In this document: piece by piece, positions 1 through 11,911 of the stretch | Layout of the letters: each line of letters begins with the position of its first letter | How positions within the stretch are numbered: position 1 is the stretch's first letter | Assembly: GCA_029876055.1 (NCBI GenBank) | Contig: CM056874.1 | Location: 4,216,001 to 4,280,000 of the forward strand | Source of the DNA: Madurella fahalii | Lineage: Eukaryota > Ascomycota > Sordariomycetes > Sordariales | Reading direction: 5' to 3' | DNA: 64,000 bases | Program-made: the position numbers and the translations under genes | Notes under the pieces: generated by a model | Told to the model about the DNA's origin: nothing | The model's database searches: none | Seen by the model: only the letters and a program-made list of their open reading frames with translations

Positions 1-183
1 TCGAAATCTTGCTACCTGATCTCATCGGCCGTAAAGCCCCATCGACAAACCTCTCGCCGCAGTTCATATAAGTCCAACTCGCAGCTTGGTCACCTACGAC
101 ATCAGTAGAGCTGCACCAGTCAACGTATGTACCAGTTTGGCCTTCCCCAGACATCCTGTACAAATATTCCGTCCTCCCCGAAG
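1..183. other. 5' flank of the first zinc-finger gene
   Basis: Leader/promoter-side sequence of the gene starting at 184. An in-frame TAG at 106-108 closes the frame upstream, so the protein start lies inside the window unless an unseen upstream intron exists. An earlier in-frame ATG at 127 has a weak context (C at -3). Confidence 0.5.
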
Positions 184-1653
184 ATGGACTCGACATACTC
201 GGACCAGCGCTTTAGCGATACTTACTCACGCAACCCCAGGTCAAGAGCCGGTAGTGGAGTCTCAACAACAGAAGGTCTGCTCCAGAACCTGCAGCTCGCC
301 GAGACTCCGTCCCTCGAGACAGCGTCTTATACCAGCAGCCGACCTCCCTCGTCGCGGGGCTTACCTTCGCCAGCGTACTTAAGCCCGAGCTTGTCCCACT
401 CCCCCGGCTTCCTTTCCACTCCGGTGTCCCAACACCAACAGCAACAACCCTACTCGTCACTGTCGTCGGAAGCCATCCCAGACGCGGACTGGTTTGAGAC
501 GGATCATCCGAGAGCTCAAGGTGCACCACTACTCCGACTAGAACCCGCATCCAACCAGCTGGGAGCGCCAGCATCACCGCCTCTGGCGTCGATTGAGCCA
601 GGAACTATGAGGTACGATACATGCGACCCCGTCGCCAGCGGGGCCCACTGTCCGCGGGTTACTGACCGCAGAGCAGCGCCGTTGCCGTTTCGTACGATCC
701 GGGTTTCAGCATGGGCAGCAGATCATCCTTCACCTGGCCAGGTACGTCACTCGCCAGTTTTAATCCCCCTCTATACAAAATGAACAGTCAGTGCTCACCA
801 ATCAAGCAGTGCTCGAGTCTGGAAACGGTCTCATGCCGCCCGACTTGCACTACGGGTCGGACGCCAGTCTTACGCCACCGAGCGGGTCTAGATCAGTCAC
901 AGCAAGCCCTCCAAGGAGTACGCTCACTCCAGAACAGCGGGAACTAAAACGGCAACGGGACCAGGCGCGGCACAACTCGAAGCTGCAGGCTCGGGGTCGG
1001 AGGACAGACAGCGCGTCTTCAGTCTACTCGCCTCCGGTCACATTAGCCGACCTGACGACGAGCGCCCCGAGCATGCCAGTCTACACAACAGCGCCATCGC
1101 AGATCTCGCTCCTCGCCGAGCCCTCGGCGCCGCAATATCTGCCGCCATTTTCACCCCCGCTCCCAGACCACAACCAGGCAAACATGTTCACGAGCGCCTA
1201 TCCCCCGCAGCCGTACATGCCCGACTACGGCTACCCGCCAACAACGGCCCCTAGCCTACCGTCGCACTATGGGTACGCATCATCCCGCAAAGCTGCCGCC
1301 GAGCACACTCTAGCAATAACGTCAATGACACTGACACTTTACGCAGCAGCAGGCCGGTCGTAGCAGACCCCAACATGGGGATGTATTCGGTGCCTCCGGT
1401 GATGGGGACTGGCCCACAGGATGCAGGCGGGCAAGTGAGAGTTGTGCACAGCCGACCGAAGCCGCAGTGCTGGGAGCACGGATGCAATGGGCGCCAATTC
1501 TCAACCTTCAGCAACCTCCTCAGACACCAACGCGAGAAGTCTGGGCAGGCGGCGAAAGCGACTTGTCCTAACTGTGGCGCCGAATTCACACGGACGACGG
1601 CGAGAAACGGCCACCTATTACACGACAAATGCAAGAAAAAGAACAGCAACTAG
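184..1653 (+). CDS. C2H2-type zinc-finger protein, putative transcription factor
   Basis: Four-exon model 184-611, 674-741, 810-1272, 1347-1653, giving 421 aa (440 if the ATG at 127 is used; 184 has A at -3 and G at +4). Introns of 62, 68 and 74 bp have GTACG-type donors, and the first and third have CTGAC branch motifs. The reading frame shifts correctly at every junction, which is strong support. The first acceptor is the second AG of CAGAG. The N-terminal three quarters is disordered, Ser/Pro/Tyr-rich. A basic stretch beginning LTPEQRELKRQRDQ lies in exon 3. The last 70 residues hold two zinc-finger-like motifs: CWEHGC followed by a His, then CPNC with a paired His and a closing Cys. The first finger lacks a normally spaced second His. 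Nuclear DNA binding is inferred from the fingers; the target is unknown. Confidence 0.8.
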
Positions 1654-4600
1654 ACTGATCGCTTTGGTGGAGTTTGAGAACGAAATGGAAAGCATTGAGA
1701 AAAAGGGGTTGGAGAAGGAGAAAGGGGGGCGGGGGGGGGGGGGCGCCACCTGAGCGCTGAAATCCCGTTTTCTCACGATTTTATACGGCACATTCCCCGT
1801 TGGGATTCGACTGCGGCTTCTGACACCTCGTTTCCTTTTACTCTTCGACCTTGTACAAAATTTTCGGCATTAAGGACGCTTGTAGCCGCATGGCTGGCTA
1901 TCTTTCGTTATGGGGAGTTTATATTTGCTATGCTTGGGGGACCTGCTGCTGTTAGAACTGCTGGGGGTCAACATCAGGCTTCATAAGGAAAAGGGGATAT
2001 ACACATATGGGCGAAAGACTTTTACATTTGTAGCCGTTTTTCGCTCATCACCATGAGCGTCATGACGGGGTTGGGGACAAGAGGGGACAATTTTTTGTTT
2101 GTTACTGGTATCATATTTTCCGCCCAACAGGTGGGCCGCCGCCACACCTCCTGGACATGGTTCAGAATCTGTTCCTATTATACCCTTAAATTTACAAGAA
2201 ACATAACAATCAACCAAATCTGGCAAATAACGTTTTGCAATCCCCTTCCTCGCCGCAAAGACGTGTGCTTTATTCACTAGTTTACCTCATGGACTCGTCT
2301 CCAAGCTTTGGGTTCAAGGTCGGCGGGTTCTCAGCGTCGTTCCTCTGGTACCTGACGCGGAAGCTGCATTGATCATCGTAAAATTACCAAAGGAAGGGAG
2401 ATATCTGGGTCCTTCCGGCCTTTGCCCCATCTCATCGAGGGCTGGGATTGACGGGCACCAAAGCTTGCTCCTCCTTCCCGCACAGGCTGAGATCCCGGTG
2501 GCGATATTCCGGGGGCTCCGGGCTGCAGTTGTGAATCGAGCACGTTTACAAGGTATCTAATAATCCCTAGATGGGTGGTAATAATCTAGCGCACAGACAA
2601 ACGGGCCTCTTGACGGCCGCCCTGACAACCATTGGCGGCGCCGGCAAAAAACCTATCCTCAGGCGGCAGGCGCTCAGTTGGGCTCGACGCTGAAGTGGCC
2701 AACAAAAGCGTCCGCATAACCCCTCCACGCCGAGGGATCCGAGACGCTTGCTCTCGAGACGGTAATTTCATGCCTGGCTGGGTCTTTGGGTCTCCGAGAG
2801 ACACATTGCTGCTACAGACGAAGCAGCCGCCCACTTGAACTCCTGTACCGGCTCTCCATCCACACATGGGAAGCTGTCCAATGCCTACGTAGTAGAACCT
2901 TCATCAGTTTGATGGTACATTTACTAGAGACGGCGATCAGCACTTCATTGGGAGGGGAGAATGGAGAGGGGGCCAAATGGCAGGCGGGAGCACTTGCCGG
3001 GCTCCGTGATCGGCTACGTCCCCGGCATCGTATAATAGAAAGAGGTGGTCCGCGACGCGGGAGATGCTGCGTGGCATGGCACCGACATTCGTAGCTTGCG
3101 GGGCCATGTCGAATGGGTAAAGGCCATTACCGCCTTCGTCCACAGGCAGAAATGCCAGATCCTTCAGAGATCTTGACATACATGATCACTTCGAACCCTG
3201 CGCCATCTCGGCGTCTGCGACACCACCGAACACTTGGTGCGAGGCGGCATAGCCCATCAATGCCGTATCAAGGCAAACACCACGGGAACCCGGAAGTGGC
3301 GACCCGCCCGGTGCCGATGTCAAGACAAGCAACAAGGAATATGGGACAAAAAACCCTCGCTGATGGAGGCTCATGGGGAGCCGCACCGCAGGGCTATGGA
3401 AGGTTCACCAATGGCCATTGAGAGAATGCTGTTGACTGAAATTGGCGTTAAGTTGCCCGGGAGGTTTTGTTTCAACAGCAACTCCAATACGCCATGCGGG
3501 TTCGCGCAGTAGTTGAAACAGATGCCAACACATGATGGAAGGTTGGCGTGCGGACGACACAGCCGCCCTCGAAATAGCAGCATCGTGCTGGTCAGGGGCC
3601 CACCTGGCGTGCAATTGCCCGGACAGGAAAATGGGGACAGGGCTGCGGTTTGGTAGCGGACCATCGCCAATTAAGCGTACAGGGACTCGCCACGCCAAGC
3701 CTGCCAACCACAAACCTTCCTCAACAAGCAAACCTCCACCCAGCGTGCTGGGCCCCTTGCCATCTGGCAGCTCCCCTGTGCCGCCTGAACACATCGCGAG
3801 ATCTCCAGCGAGTTCCGACCAAAGCTGTTTTCTCTGACCCGGCATGTTCAACGAGGCGCCAATTGGCCCGGATCAGGCTCCGTCAAGCTTTCACGTTGGA
3901 CTCGGCTAACCGGTCCTGTCCTCACCGCCCCGGCACTGATACACCCCAGCATCCGCGTAAAGCGATACGGACAACAACGCCGCAAAATCCGGACTGTCAA
4001 CACGGCCGGGACCAATGGACAATTCCGAAGAGACAACTTCCGCCGCCTAATAAATCCGAGATGGCATTGGGGCACAGTCGATGATGATCATGTGTTGCGC
4101 ATGCCTTGACTCTCTCAGTCGTGGAGTTCCGGCACTCGGCTCGAGAAGACTTCGTCTGGTGCGGCACAGACGGTGAAACCCAACATGATTCGAGCGCTTT
4201 CTGAGTCTATTACCGTCAACACATGACGTGTCACATGCAGCGGTCTATGCCATGGTCTACGTTATCACCATCTTGAAATCGCCGCGACATGGCAAGACTG
4301 CTGTTGGCGGGTCCGCTAGTCTCCGGGCATGCTCGGGCGGGGGTCCCACCGAGCCGCAGCGGCTCCCTGGCCCCGCTCTTCAGTCCGCGTGCGTTGTTGA
4401 CGGGGGGGTTCTACAGACAGTGTTTGCTCTATTATTTTACTGCATACCGTTGCTTTACTTTTGTGTAAAGAGCATGCCTTGCCTTGCATTGCAAGTGAAC
4501 CGAAGAGGGGATAAAAGGGAAAGAAAAAAAAAAAAAGGAAAGAAAAGGAAAGGAAAAGCAAAAAGAAACCAGGCTTCAAAATCCGAAAACCTCCGCCGTC

Positions 4601-7600
4601 CTCGCTCGCCGGCGTCGAAGCCCGTCACCCCGGTAAAGGGTTATTTAACTAGCGGGGCCCGCCCGTTGCTTCATACCCGGATTGTGGTTTAACGTTATTG
4701 ACCTTAACTAATCTCTGCTATAGCCACGCCCTTCTCCAGCCAAACCGGCCACCCTTCCACGGCGCCCTTCCCCCCCTGTTGGTTCAATGCAGCCATGCAG
4801 GGGCGATTCTTCCAAGGACCAGAATCTCGGTTGCATGTTGAGCAGGGCCGTTTGGCCAACCCATTCTGACCAAACACGGGCTCTCTCATTGGGAACGTTC
4901 GTCATTCGCGGCCTCAACTGCCGCGCCAATGGTGAAATCTGGCCATTAGAGCTCTTGACAACACACAAACGTCCAAAAACTGCGCACTCGGCCTCGTCCA
5001 GCCTCTGAAGGTTGATGTAACCCATTCCTTACTACGCAGTATGGCCCACACGGCACCTTCAACATGCCGAACGACACTGACGGTAGTCGCATATCTGGAC
5101 GTCAAGCTGGCGCGAGAAATGCTGTGGTTGGCTAGTCAATTGCTGTTGTTGGCAGGTGTAGGCCAAGACGTCACTCACTCCAACATGTCGTTCGACATGC
5201 CCCGATTTCTGGGGTTCTACAGGTGCACACGGGGTCTGTCGACACCAGAACGCTGTCCCCCAGGCGCTGTGGAAACCGCCGGTCATTGACGCCGTATCCA
5301 GACCGGGCTCTATCCGCACCGCGTCCGTCTCTGCGCCGGGCAACATGACGGGAAGGACCCCCTCCCCCACCCCACACTCGGGTAGCGGGGAAAGAAGGCG
5401 ATGAGACGGCACCAAGACCACGCGCCGGCCGGTGATGTACACGTACGATGTAGGGAGCGTCCTGCTCATTCCAAAATCTGAATCCCAGATGCAGTCCAAA
5501 TGAAAGCCTGGCGGGGCAGCAGCAGGCAGCAGAAAATGTACCCGGTCGGCAGGGGCTCGCCTTGTCTCGCGCAGCCACAGGACCGTCTTATCCGAGACAC
5601 AATCGGACCCAAACCAGCTTTTTTTGACAGCTGTCTGCCACAAGTGTGCTTCGACCAAGACAAACAAGAGGCAGGGTTGGGTACCACCGCAGGACGTTGC
5701 GAACCAAGCAGGGGGCGCGAACCCCCCCCCGCTTCCCAACAACTTGACCATGACGTGGGGCACCTATTGGCAAACATGGTGGGTCATGATTCGAAACATG
5801 GAACACGCGGAAAGACTCGTGGGATGGCGTTTTCGAGAAGCTCTACGCCGCAAGGGGGCATCATAAACTGATTCGATAAGGCCGCAATGGACAGGCCCGC
5901 GCCCTGAGGGAAGCGGTTCCATGCGGGCGACGGGACATGGCACGAGTTGGCATGCCTTTTACTGCGTAGGATGCAGGGCAGATTCCCAAGAGGTCACTGA
6001 GGCATGAGAATATTTGTGTTCCGCGCCGGCAATCTGCCCTAAGGGAACGCACTCCGAATGGAAGCTTTGGTCCCGAGACTTGGCAGGCCCGAACGCCGGT
6101 CTTGCCCGGCTTAAAGGTCCTCGTAAGAGCTTCACAGTTACACCAAGTCGGTGTGCATATCACCGAGTTCGAAAGGCGGTCCCTCTGTTGCTTGAGGGCA
6201 TTGGACCCTCGAATGAAGACGTAGAGAAGGGAGAAAACCACCTAGATCCTTGTGCCCAAAAAAGACGAGCTAATTGTAGTGTAAGCATTGTATGTGCGTA
6301 TACACTAGGCGAACCAAGAACAGGGGATCAGATTCAGAGCTGCCCTGGTGATCCACTATGATTGTGATGTATCGGGGTCCATCCTACGCTAAGAGGGCGT
6401 CCCGGCGATGACGCCCCTGGGCTAAAATCCTTCCCTTCTTCTCACCTGCCCTACTGGAGAAAGGTTATGGGTCGCTCAGCTCTTGGCCTGCAGATTGCAG
6501 CAGGGACGGGGAATTTGGCATCGCCAATCTAGTGGCATCATGGTGGAGCCGAAGACGACACGGACGCTATCACATCACCCGATGGCCCGTCGAACACCCA
6601 AGGAAATCAAGACCAAGTAAGGTACCGCCATGGCAGGTGCTCATGGCTGTGGGGGGGGGTCACTGAGGACATTATTCGGCGTAATCCAAACAATCATGGT
6701 GTATACCGACGACATGCCTTTAGCCAATGTCGGTCGGGAGCCGGAAGCACGTAGCGAGGGCCGTTCTCGCTGTCCGGCGCAGCAGGGAAGGTGGCCGGCG
6801 AGTGCTCGCCAAGGCACAGGGCGATCACCTCCCATTCCCAAGTAGGCCTAAAGCAAGCCCAAAGCCAAGGCGGCACAGCACGCGTATGGTAGCGGGACAC
6901 CACCGCTGCCGCCGGCCATAGACCGGGGATGCTGTTAACGCCGGAGAATGGCCGGCTTTTGCGGCACGACTACGACAACTCGTGGAGCGCATTTTTGCTG
7001 TGATCACACGGTCCGACGAATGCGATATCCCCAATATTAACATCCTACACTACACTAATGTAGGTGCGGACCGTGCTAGCCGCGGGGAAAACGCCTTACC
7101 TGCCTTGCCAGTGTATAGATTGGCACACCATTCCCATCCCTGTCGGTAGATGTGTCGCGATCAAGGGTGAGCCGGAATGTTTGCTGAGGAATAATAGCAC
7201 CACGACGCTATCTCCGTCTGCGGAGGTGGATTAAATTAGACATTTCAAGAGGAAATTGATAGGTTCACCGCCTTGGTGCAGGGTTCCAAAGCGATTCATG
7301 TGTCACCGCAGCAAATGGCATCCATTGCGGGAGGAAGAAGGAGGGGAGGGGGGGTTTCCATTTTGTTTTTGGTGCTGTTGGGGGCCAAAAATCATGGAGT
7401 GAAGAGAGCCGCTCGGGGCTTGGTAAATATGTAGACATCGAATATCTCAGGTAAATGGAAAGAGGCAGATCCTGCTGCCGTAATTTGCAGCCCCAGTTAC
7501 CTGCCTTCTTTGAGAGACCAGCCCGATCTACAAAGTGCTGCGCGATCGTCTGAATGTGAGCTGTGGTGAAGCATTGGCTGCTAGCGCGCGTCACTGCGGC

Positions 7601-8593
7601 TCTGATGCATCTGTCGAGGCCTTGGCCCTGCGTCTGCTGTTCGTTTAATTCGTTGCCCAAACAAGCGCGGATTCGAGGCTAACACTAAGCTCTTGATAAT
7701 AAACGTCACGGCCGGATTTGGCGGGGTGGTCGTTGCGATTGGCCAGTTCCACGTGCGCACCGCGATCCTGCAGCGCTTAATTGCTGCGGGCAACGTGCCA
7801 GGGCGAACAAGGCTTGCAGGTGGCCCGCTGCGACTGCGGCCGCGACTGCAACTACAACCGCAACCGCAGCTAGCTAGTTGTGCAGCGCCAGACGGCAGCT
7901 CCCACGGGCACCTCCGTCGCTACCACTGCAGCGCTCTGGTGCCGTCCTGACTGCAACCTGCAGAAGCGGAGGCGCCATTGAATGTTTCTGTCGACACCGC
8001 GTCACACTGAGCCAGCGGAGCCGTGGGCGGGAGAGGGAGAAGGAGAAGGAGCGTTGCCCCGTCAGGCAGGATTTTACCGTTGCGGAAGGAGTCCGCCCCA
8101 CGTCCCAGTACCCCAGATTCGGAGCGCCCCTCCCCTTGGTACTGCGCAGTGCAGTGCCCTATCCGGCCCCGGCCCCGGCCCCTGCCCACGCTCACCTCAA
8201 GGTACACGTTGGTCGAGGGGGAACCGTCAACCGACATCAGCGGACAGAGGCTCCAGAGCTCTTTGACAGGGGCCGCAACACAAGCAAACCGCCCACGTGC
8301 GACCCGTCCGCCAAGGTCGCCGTCTCTCGGCCTCTACGCACCACTCTTCTCGATTGTCTGGTCGAGTTCCCGACCTCGAGGCTTCGCCCTTGCAGACCAG
8401 CGGACTCGGTCCCTGGGAAGGCTGCAGGATCCGCGGGCTGGCTAGGCTATCCGGCTCCCTGCCAAGGCAGAGAAAAGTGTAGAAAGTGGGCTGCTGGAGC
8501 ATTCTCTTCCTCGCAGCCAGTTAAGGGCCACGGTTCGGCAGCAGCCTGGCCCGGCACGCAGCACCGGCCAGCAGAGACTGCCGATAGCCCACC
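1654..8593. other. 6.9 kb gene-poor region
   Basis: No gene I can support. Short open frames occur on both strands at the frequency expected for GC-rich DNA. The longest, 5059-5763 on the minus strand (234 codons), is listed separately. No tRNA-like A/B boxes, terminal repeats or transposase motifs were seen. The last 0.8 kb (about 7.8-8.59 kb) is CT- and C-rich and probably contains the promoter and leader of the Apc2 gene. A purine tract lies at about 4520-4570. Confidence 0.5.
5059..5763 (-). CDS. Orphan open frame, possibly not a gene
   Basis: A 234-codon ATG-started frame in the middle of the gene-poor stretch. The product has no motif I recognise. Its composition is not strongly biased and no low-complexity runs are present, which is why it is kept. 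It overlaps shorter frames on both strands, and open frames of this length arise by chance in GC-rich sequence. No intron signals or neighbouring exons support it. It could be a species-specific gene, a decayed gene fragment or noise. Confidence 0.15.
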   Translation of the reverse strand: MPHVMVKLLGSGGGFAPPAWFATSCGGTQPCLLFVLVEAHLWQTAVKKSWFGSDCVSDKTVLWLRETRRAPADRVHFLLPAAAPPGFHLDCIWDSDFGMSRTLPTSYVYITGRRVVLVPSHRLLSPLPECGVGEGVLPVMLPGAETDAVRIEPGLDTASMTGGFHSAWGTAFWCRQTPCAPVEPQKSGHVERHVGVSDVLAYTCQQQQLTSQPQHFSRQLDVQICDYRQCRSAC

Positions 8594-11500
8594 ATGCCAG
8601 CTGCTCTTGCGTCCCAGTGGAGAGACCGCCGCCGTCTGGTCTTCCAGTCCGTCTTCCAGACTGGGGTCTCGCAGCCGACGCCCACGCCCCAGCCAACATC
8701 AAGTAACCACTTCGTGGAACCCGGCCCGTCATTCGTCGGTCACGCAGCGTCGGCAGCGTCCTTGGTCGACCACTCGCTGCAGTCCTCGCGGCACCACCAG
8801 CAGCACAACACGCACCATGGCCGTGGGCACACCCTCCAACCTCTAGGCGAGCACCTCGGCGCATGCCACCCCGCCTCCGCCTCCGCCTCCGCGCGAAACA
8901 CCACTCCTGTGCTGCCACACCAGACGGTAGCACAGCCGGTCTTCCCCTCGCTCACGGCGGCGGCAAATGACCAGGTAGCCTATGACCAGGCGTGGCACGT
9001 TGTAACCGCCCACATCGCCCTGCCCTCGTCTGCCACCGCGGACGACTCATTTGGCATCCTGGCGGCAGAGTCGCAGCAGGCACCCAGGAAACAAGACGCC
9101 GACAGCGGCTTCTACGACGCCTTTGCCCTCGTCGTCAACGCCAGCACTTTGCTGCCCCGTGCCACTCACACCGACGACATCGTCGCTTGGCACCTTCGCC
9201 AAGTGCGGGTGCACTTTGCCCAGCACGTGATCCCCCTTTTGGCCGGATGCGTCGCCGATGAGGCTGACGGCTCTGGCGGTGCGGTCGGTGAGCGCGACGA
9301 CCCCCAGGGGCCGGGGAGGCGAGGTAATTATTATGAGAGGCACATAGTGATTGTCATGAGCAGTATACGGACGCTCGAGGCCGCCTTGCGTCTCTACTTC
9401 TACGGCCTCGGCCAGCTCCTCTCGGGCTTCAGTCGCCTGTCCGGCGGCGGCCCAGAGGCGGCCAAGGAGGCCGAGCTGCTCCATGCACGCTTCCGCCGGG
9501 ACATACATGCTCTTGTCAGCAACTCGGCGTCCGAGAGCCTGATGGCATCTGTAAAAGTTGTCTTGGTTCGCCTCGCGGGGACGATCCTGGGCATCCCTAC
9601 CCGAGATGAGCCGGGAACAGGCAACGCACAACCAGCTCGGCCGGCGCCGCCGGGACGTGACGATCTGAGAGCCGCGGCTGCCAGAGAACGGCTCCTCGAG
9701 TTGGTTCAGCAGCTGAACGACGTGGGGTTAGCCGGAGAGCGGTTCCATGTGCTGTTCGCCGAGGTCATGGACGCCATGATGTCCGAGTTTGTAACCGGGG
9801 CCTATGCCGGCGTCTGGTCGGCGCCCGACCCTCGCTCCTTCTCGGCTGCTATGAATACGGTGTCGCGGGCTGCCTCGTTGTCGGCGGCGTCGCCATGTAT
9901 CCGTTCCCTCAACGACTGGGTCGAGAACCACTTTGCGCAGCTGAGTTTTCAAGTCCTGTCCTGCATCTCGCCCGATCCCCACGGCCCCTTGCCGGTGTCC
10001 CTCGGCGACCTCAAGACATTCCAGTCCCTTGCCCTTGGCCGTCTTGCGGCTCTGCGCATTGAGGAGCTGTTCGACATCGTTCTGGCGTGGCCCGCTTCGC
10101 GGCCTGCGCTTGACGATCTGCGTGGTAGCATCACCACCGCCGCTCGCCGCAAGCAGCTGACAGATAGCTTCTCGCGCACACTGCAGAGGAGATTGCTGCA
10201 CCCGGGCTGCAGCACTCTCGAGATCCTGCAGACATACATCTCCATCATCCGCACGCTCCACGCGCTCGACCACAGCAAGGTGCTGCTGAGCCACGTCGAG
10301 CCCAGTCTGCAGCTATATCTGTGTCAGCGGGAGGATGCGGTCCGCATCGTGGTCTCGGGCCTTCTGGCCAGTCCCGAGGAGGTGAGGGCCGCCAGAAGAG
10401 CTAAAACAGTTTGGCGACGGCAGGGGAAGAAGGGCTCGGGGGATGTAGAGGAGGATACGAATACAGACTCATTCGATATCGCGCCCTTCACCACTCCAAC
10501 CATGCCCGGGAAGTCTAGCATAATGACCCCGGGGGACCGGAAGCTGCGAGATAGCAGCAGCACGGACGTGCATGACGACCCATACTACGCAACAACCCTC
10601 GAGACGGCGCCCGCCCCACGAGCAACCAAGCTCGTCGAACTCGCCATCCTGCTCAACGACCCTTCCCAAACCCGCCGCACCGCCGCTGCCGACGCAGCAT
10701 CGGCAGCCGACGAGGACATCGACTGGAACGACATGAACTGGGTTCCGGACCCGGTCGACGCCGGCGCAAACTATAAGCGCCCCAAGAGCGAGGACGTCAT
10801 CGGCACACTCATCTCGGCGCTCGGCAGCGAGGACGTCTTCATCAAGGAGTTCTCGGCCGTGGTCGCCGAGCGGCTCCTCGGCGAGCCCGCCCGCTTCGAC
10901 CAGGAGCTGCGCGTGCTCGAACTGCTCAAGCGCCGGTTCGGCGAGGCGGCGCTGCAGAACTGCGACGTTATGATCAAGGACGTGCAGGACTCGCGGAGAC
11001 TCGATACCGCGATATACAAGGCGAGGGGGAGCGGCCAGACGAGGCTGGTTCTGGACTGGGATGCGATGGCTGCTGCGAGCGGTAATCGTAAGGAGGCAGA
11101 GGAGGATGTAGAGTACCACGCGAGGATCCTGTCGAGGCTGTTCTGGCCTGGTTTGGAGAGGGAGCATTTCCTTCTGCCCAAGGTCATCGCCGAGCAGCAG
11201 AAGCGATATGAAAAAGGGTATGAGGACCTCAAGTCGGGGAGGAAGCTTGCTTGGCTGAATCAGCTTGGTCAGGCGAGGGTGGAGCTGGAGTTTAGCGACA
11301 GGACGGTGACGGTGGATTGCACGACTGTAGAGGCGACGGTGATTTATGCTTTCCAGGACGAGGCGGGAGATGCTGATACCGCTACCGCTACCGCTACCGC
11401 TGCCGGTGCCGGTGCCAAGCCGGTACGGAAATCCGTAGAAGAGTTGTACGAGCAGCTCCAGATGGATGAAGATCTCATCACGGCGGCCCTCAACTTTTGG

Positions 11501-11911
11501 GTTGCCAAAGGCGTCCTCATCCACCGCGCGGGGAGTCAGTACTACGTCGTCGCTGAGACGCTCGACGACTCCTCCGCCGCTGCTGATCCGGCCGCCGGCC
11601 CTGTGCCCGACCACCCCGCAGCTGCTGGAACCGAAGCCGAAGAAGAACCCGCAGCGACGGAGAATACGAGCGGGGGCGGGAACCTGAGCGCTGGGGAACG
11701 GAAGCGCCGCGAAATGTACTGGCGCTATATCCAGGGTATGCTTACCAATGCCAGCGCAACCATGCCGCTGAGCCAGATGGCCATGATGATGAAGGTGCTG
11801 ATCACCGACGGGTTTCCGTGGAGCAACGAGGAGCTGCAGGAATTTCTGGGGGAGAAGGTCGCCGCGGGGGAGATGGAGATTGTTGGGGGGAAGTATAAGT
11901 TGAAGAAGTAA
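8594..11911 (+). CDS. apc2: Anaphase-promoting complex subunit 2 (cullin-like)
   Basis: Single-exon gene, 1105 aa, starting at an ATG in CCACCATGC context. Apc2 is the cullin scaffold of the APC/C ubiquitin ligase. With Apc11 it forms the catalytic core that ubiquitinates securin and mitotic cyclins in the nucleus. The N-terminal 150 residues are Ser/Pro/Gln-rich and disordered. Helical cullin-repeat sequence follows. The conserved cullin-homology block begins near residue 710 (DWNDMNWVPDPVDA, then the Lys/Arg-Pro-Lys segment and IKEFSAVVAERLLG). The C-terminal 60 residues (MYWRYIQGMLTN through GGKYKLKK) form the winged-helix Apc2 C-terminal domain, which also contains LPLSQM-like and FPWSNEEL segments. 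A low-complexity (AT)n/(AG)n peptide near residue 930 is encoded by GCTACC repeats. Identification is by family knowledge and is firm. The exact start is less certain because the N-terminus is not conserved. Confidence 0.92.
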   Translation: MPAALASQWRDRRRLVFQSVFQTGVSQPTPTPQPTSSNHFVEPGPSFVGHAASAASLVDHSLQSSRHHQQHNTHHGRGHTLQPLGEHLGACHPASASASARNTTPVLPHQTVAQPVFPSLTAAANDQVAYDQAWHVVTAHIALPSSATADDSFGILAAESQQAPRKQDADSGFYDAFALVVNASTLLPRATHTDDIVAWHLRQVRVHFAQHVIPLLAGCVADEADGSGGAVGERDDPQGPGRRGNYYERHIVIVMSSIRTLEAALRLYFYGLGQLLSGFSRLSGGGPEAAKEAELLHARFRRDIHALVSNSASESLMASVKVVLVRLAGTILGIPTRDEPGTGNAQPARPAPPGRDDLRAAAARERLLELVQQLNDVGLAGERFHVLFAEVMDAMMSEFVTGAYAGVWSAPDPRSFSAAMNTVSRAASLSAASPCIRSLNDWVENHFAQLSFQVLSCISPDPHGPLPVSLGDLKTFQSLALGRLAALRIEELFDIVLAWPASRPALDDLRGSITTAARRKQLTDSFSRTLQRRLLHPGCSTLEILQTYISIIRTLHALDHSKVLLSHVEPSLQLYLCQREDAVRIVVSGLLASPEEVRAARRAKTVWRRQGKKGSGDVEEDTNTDSFDIAPFTTPTMPGKSSIMTPGDRKLRDSSSTDVHDDPYYATTLETAPAPRATKLVELAILLNDPSQTRRTAAADAASAADEDIDWNDMNWVPDPVDAGANYKRPKSEDVIGTLISALGSEDVFIKEFSAVVAERLLGEPARFDQELRVLELLKRRFGEAALQNCDVMIKDVQDSRRLDTAIYKARGSGQTRLVLDWDAMAAASGNRKEAEEDVEYHARILSRLFWPGLEREHFLLPKVIAEQQKRYEKGYEDLKSGRKLAWLNQLGQARVELEFSDRTVTVDCTTVEATVIYAFQDEAGDADTATATATAAGAGAKPVRKSVEELYEQLQMDEDLITAALNFWVAKGVLIHRAGSQYYVVAETLDDSSAAADPAAGPVPDHPAAAGTEAEEEPAATENTSGGGNLSAGERKRREMYWRYIQGMLTNASATMPLSQMAMMMKVLITDGFPWSNEELQEFLGEKVAAGEMEIVGGKYKLKK

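Noticed and set aside
7878..8846. 322-codon frame overlapping the Apc2 start
   Set aside because: It is out of frame with Apc2, overlaps its N-terminus, and has Arg/Ser/Pro composition typical of a shadow frame in GC-rich DNA.
10469..11614. 381-codon minus-strand frame
   Set aside because: Antisense shadow of the Apc2 coding region, which is clearly the real gene.
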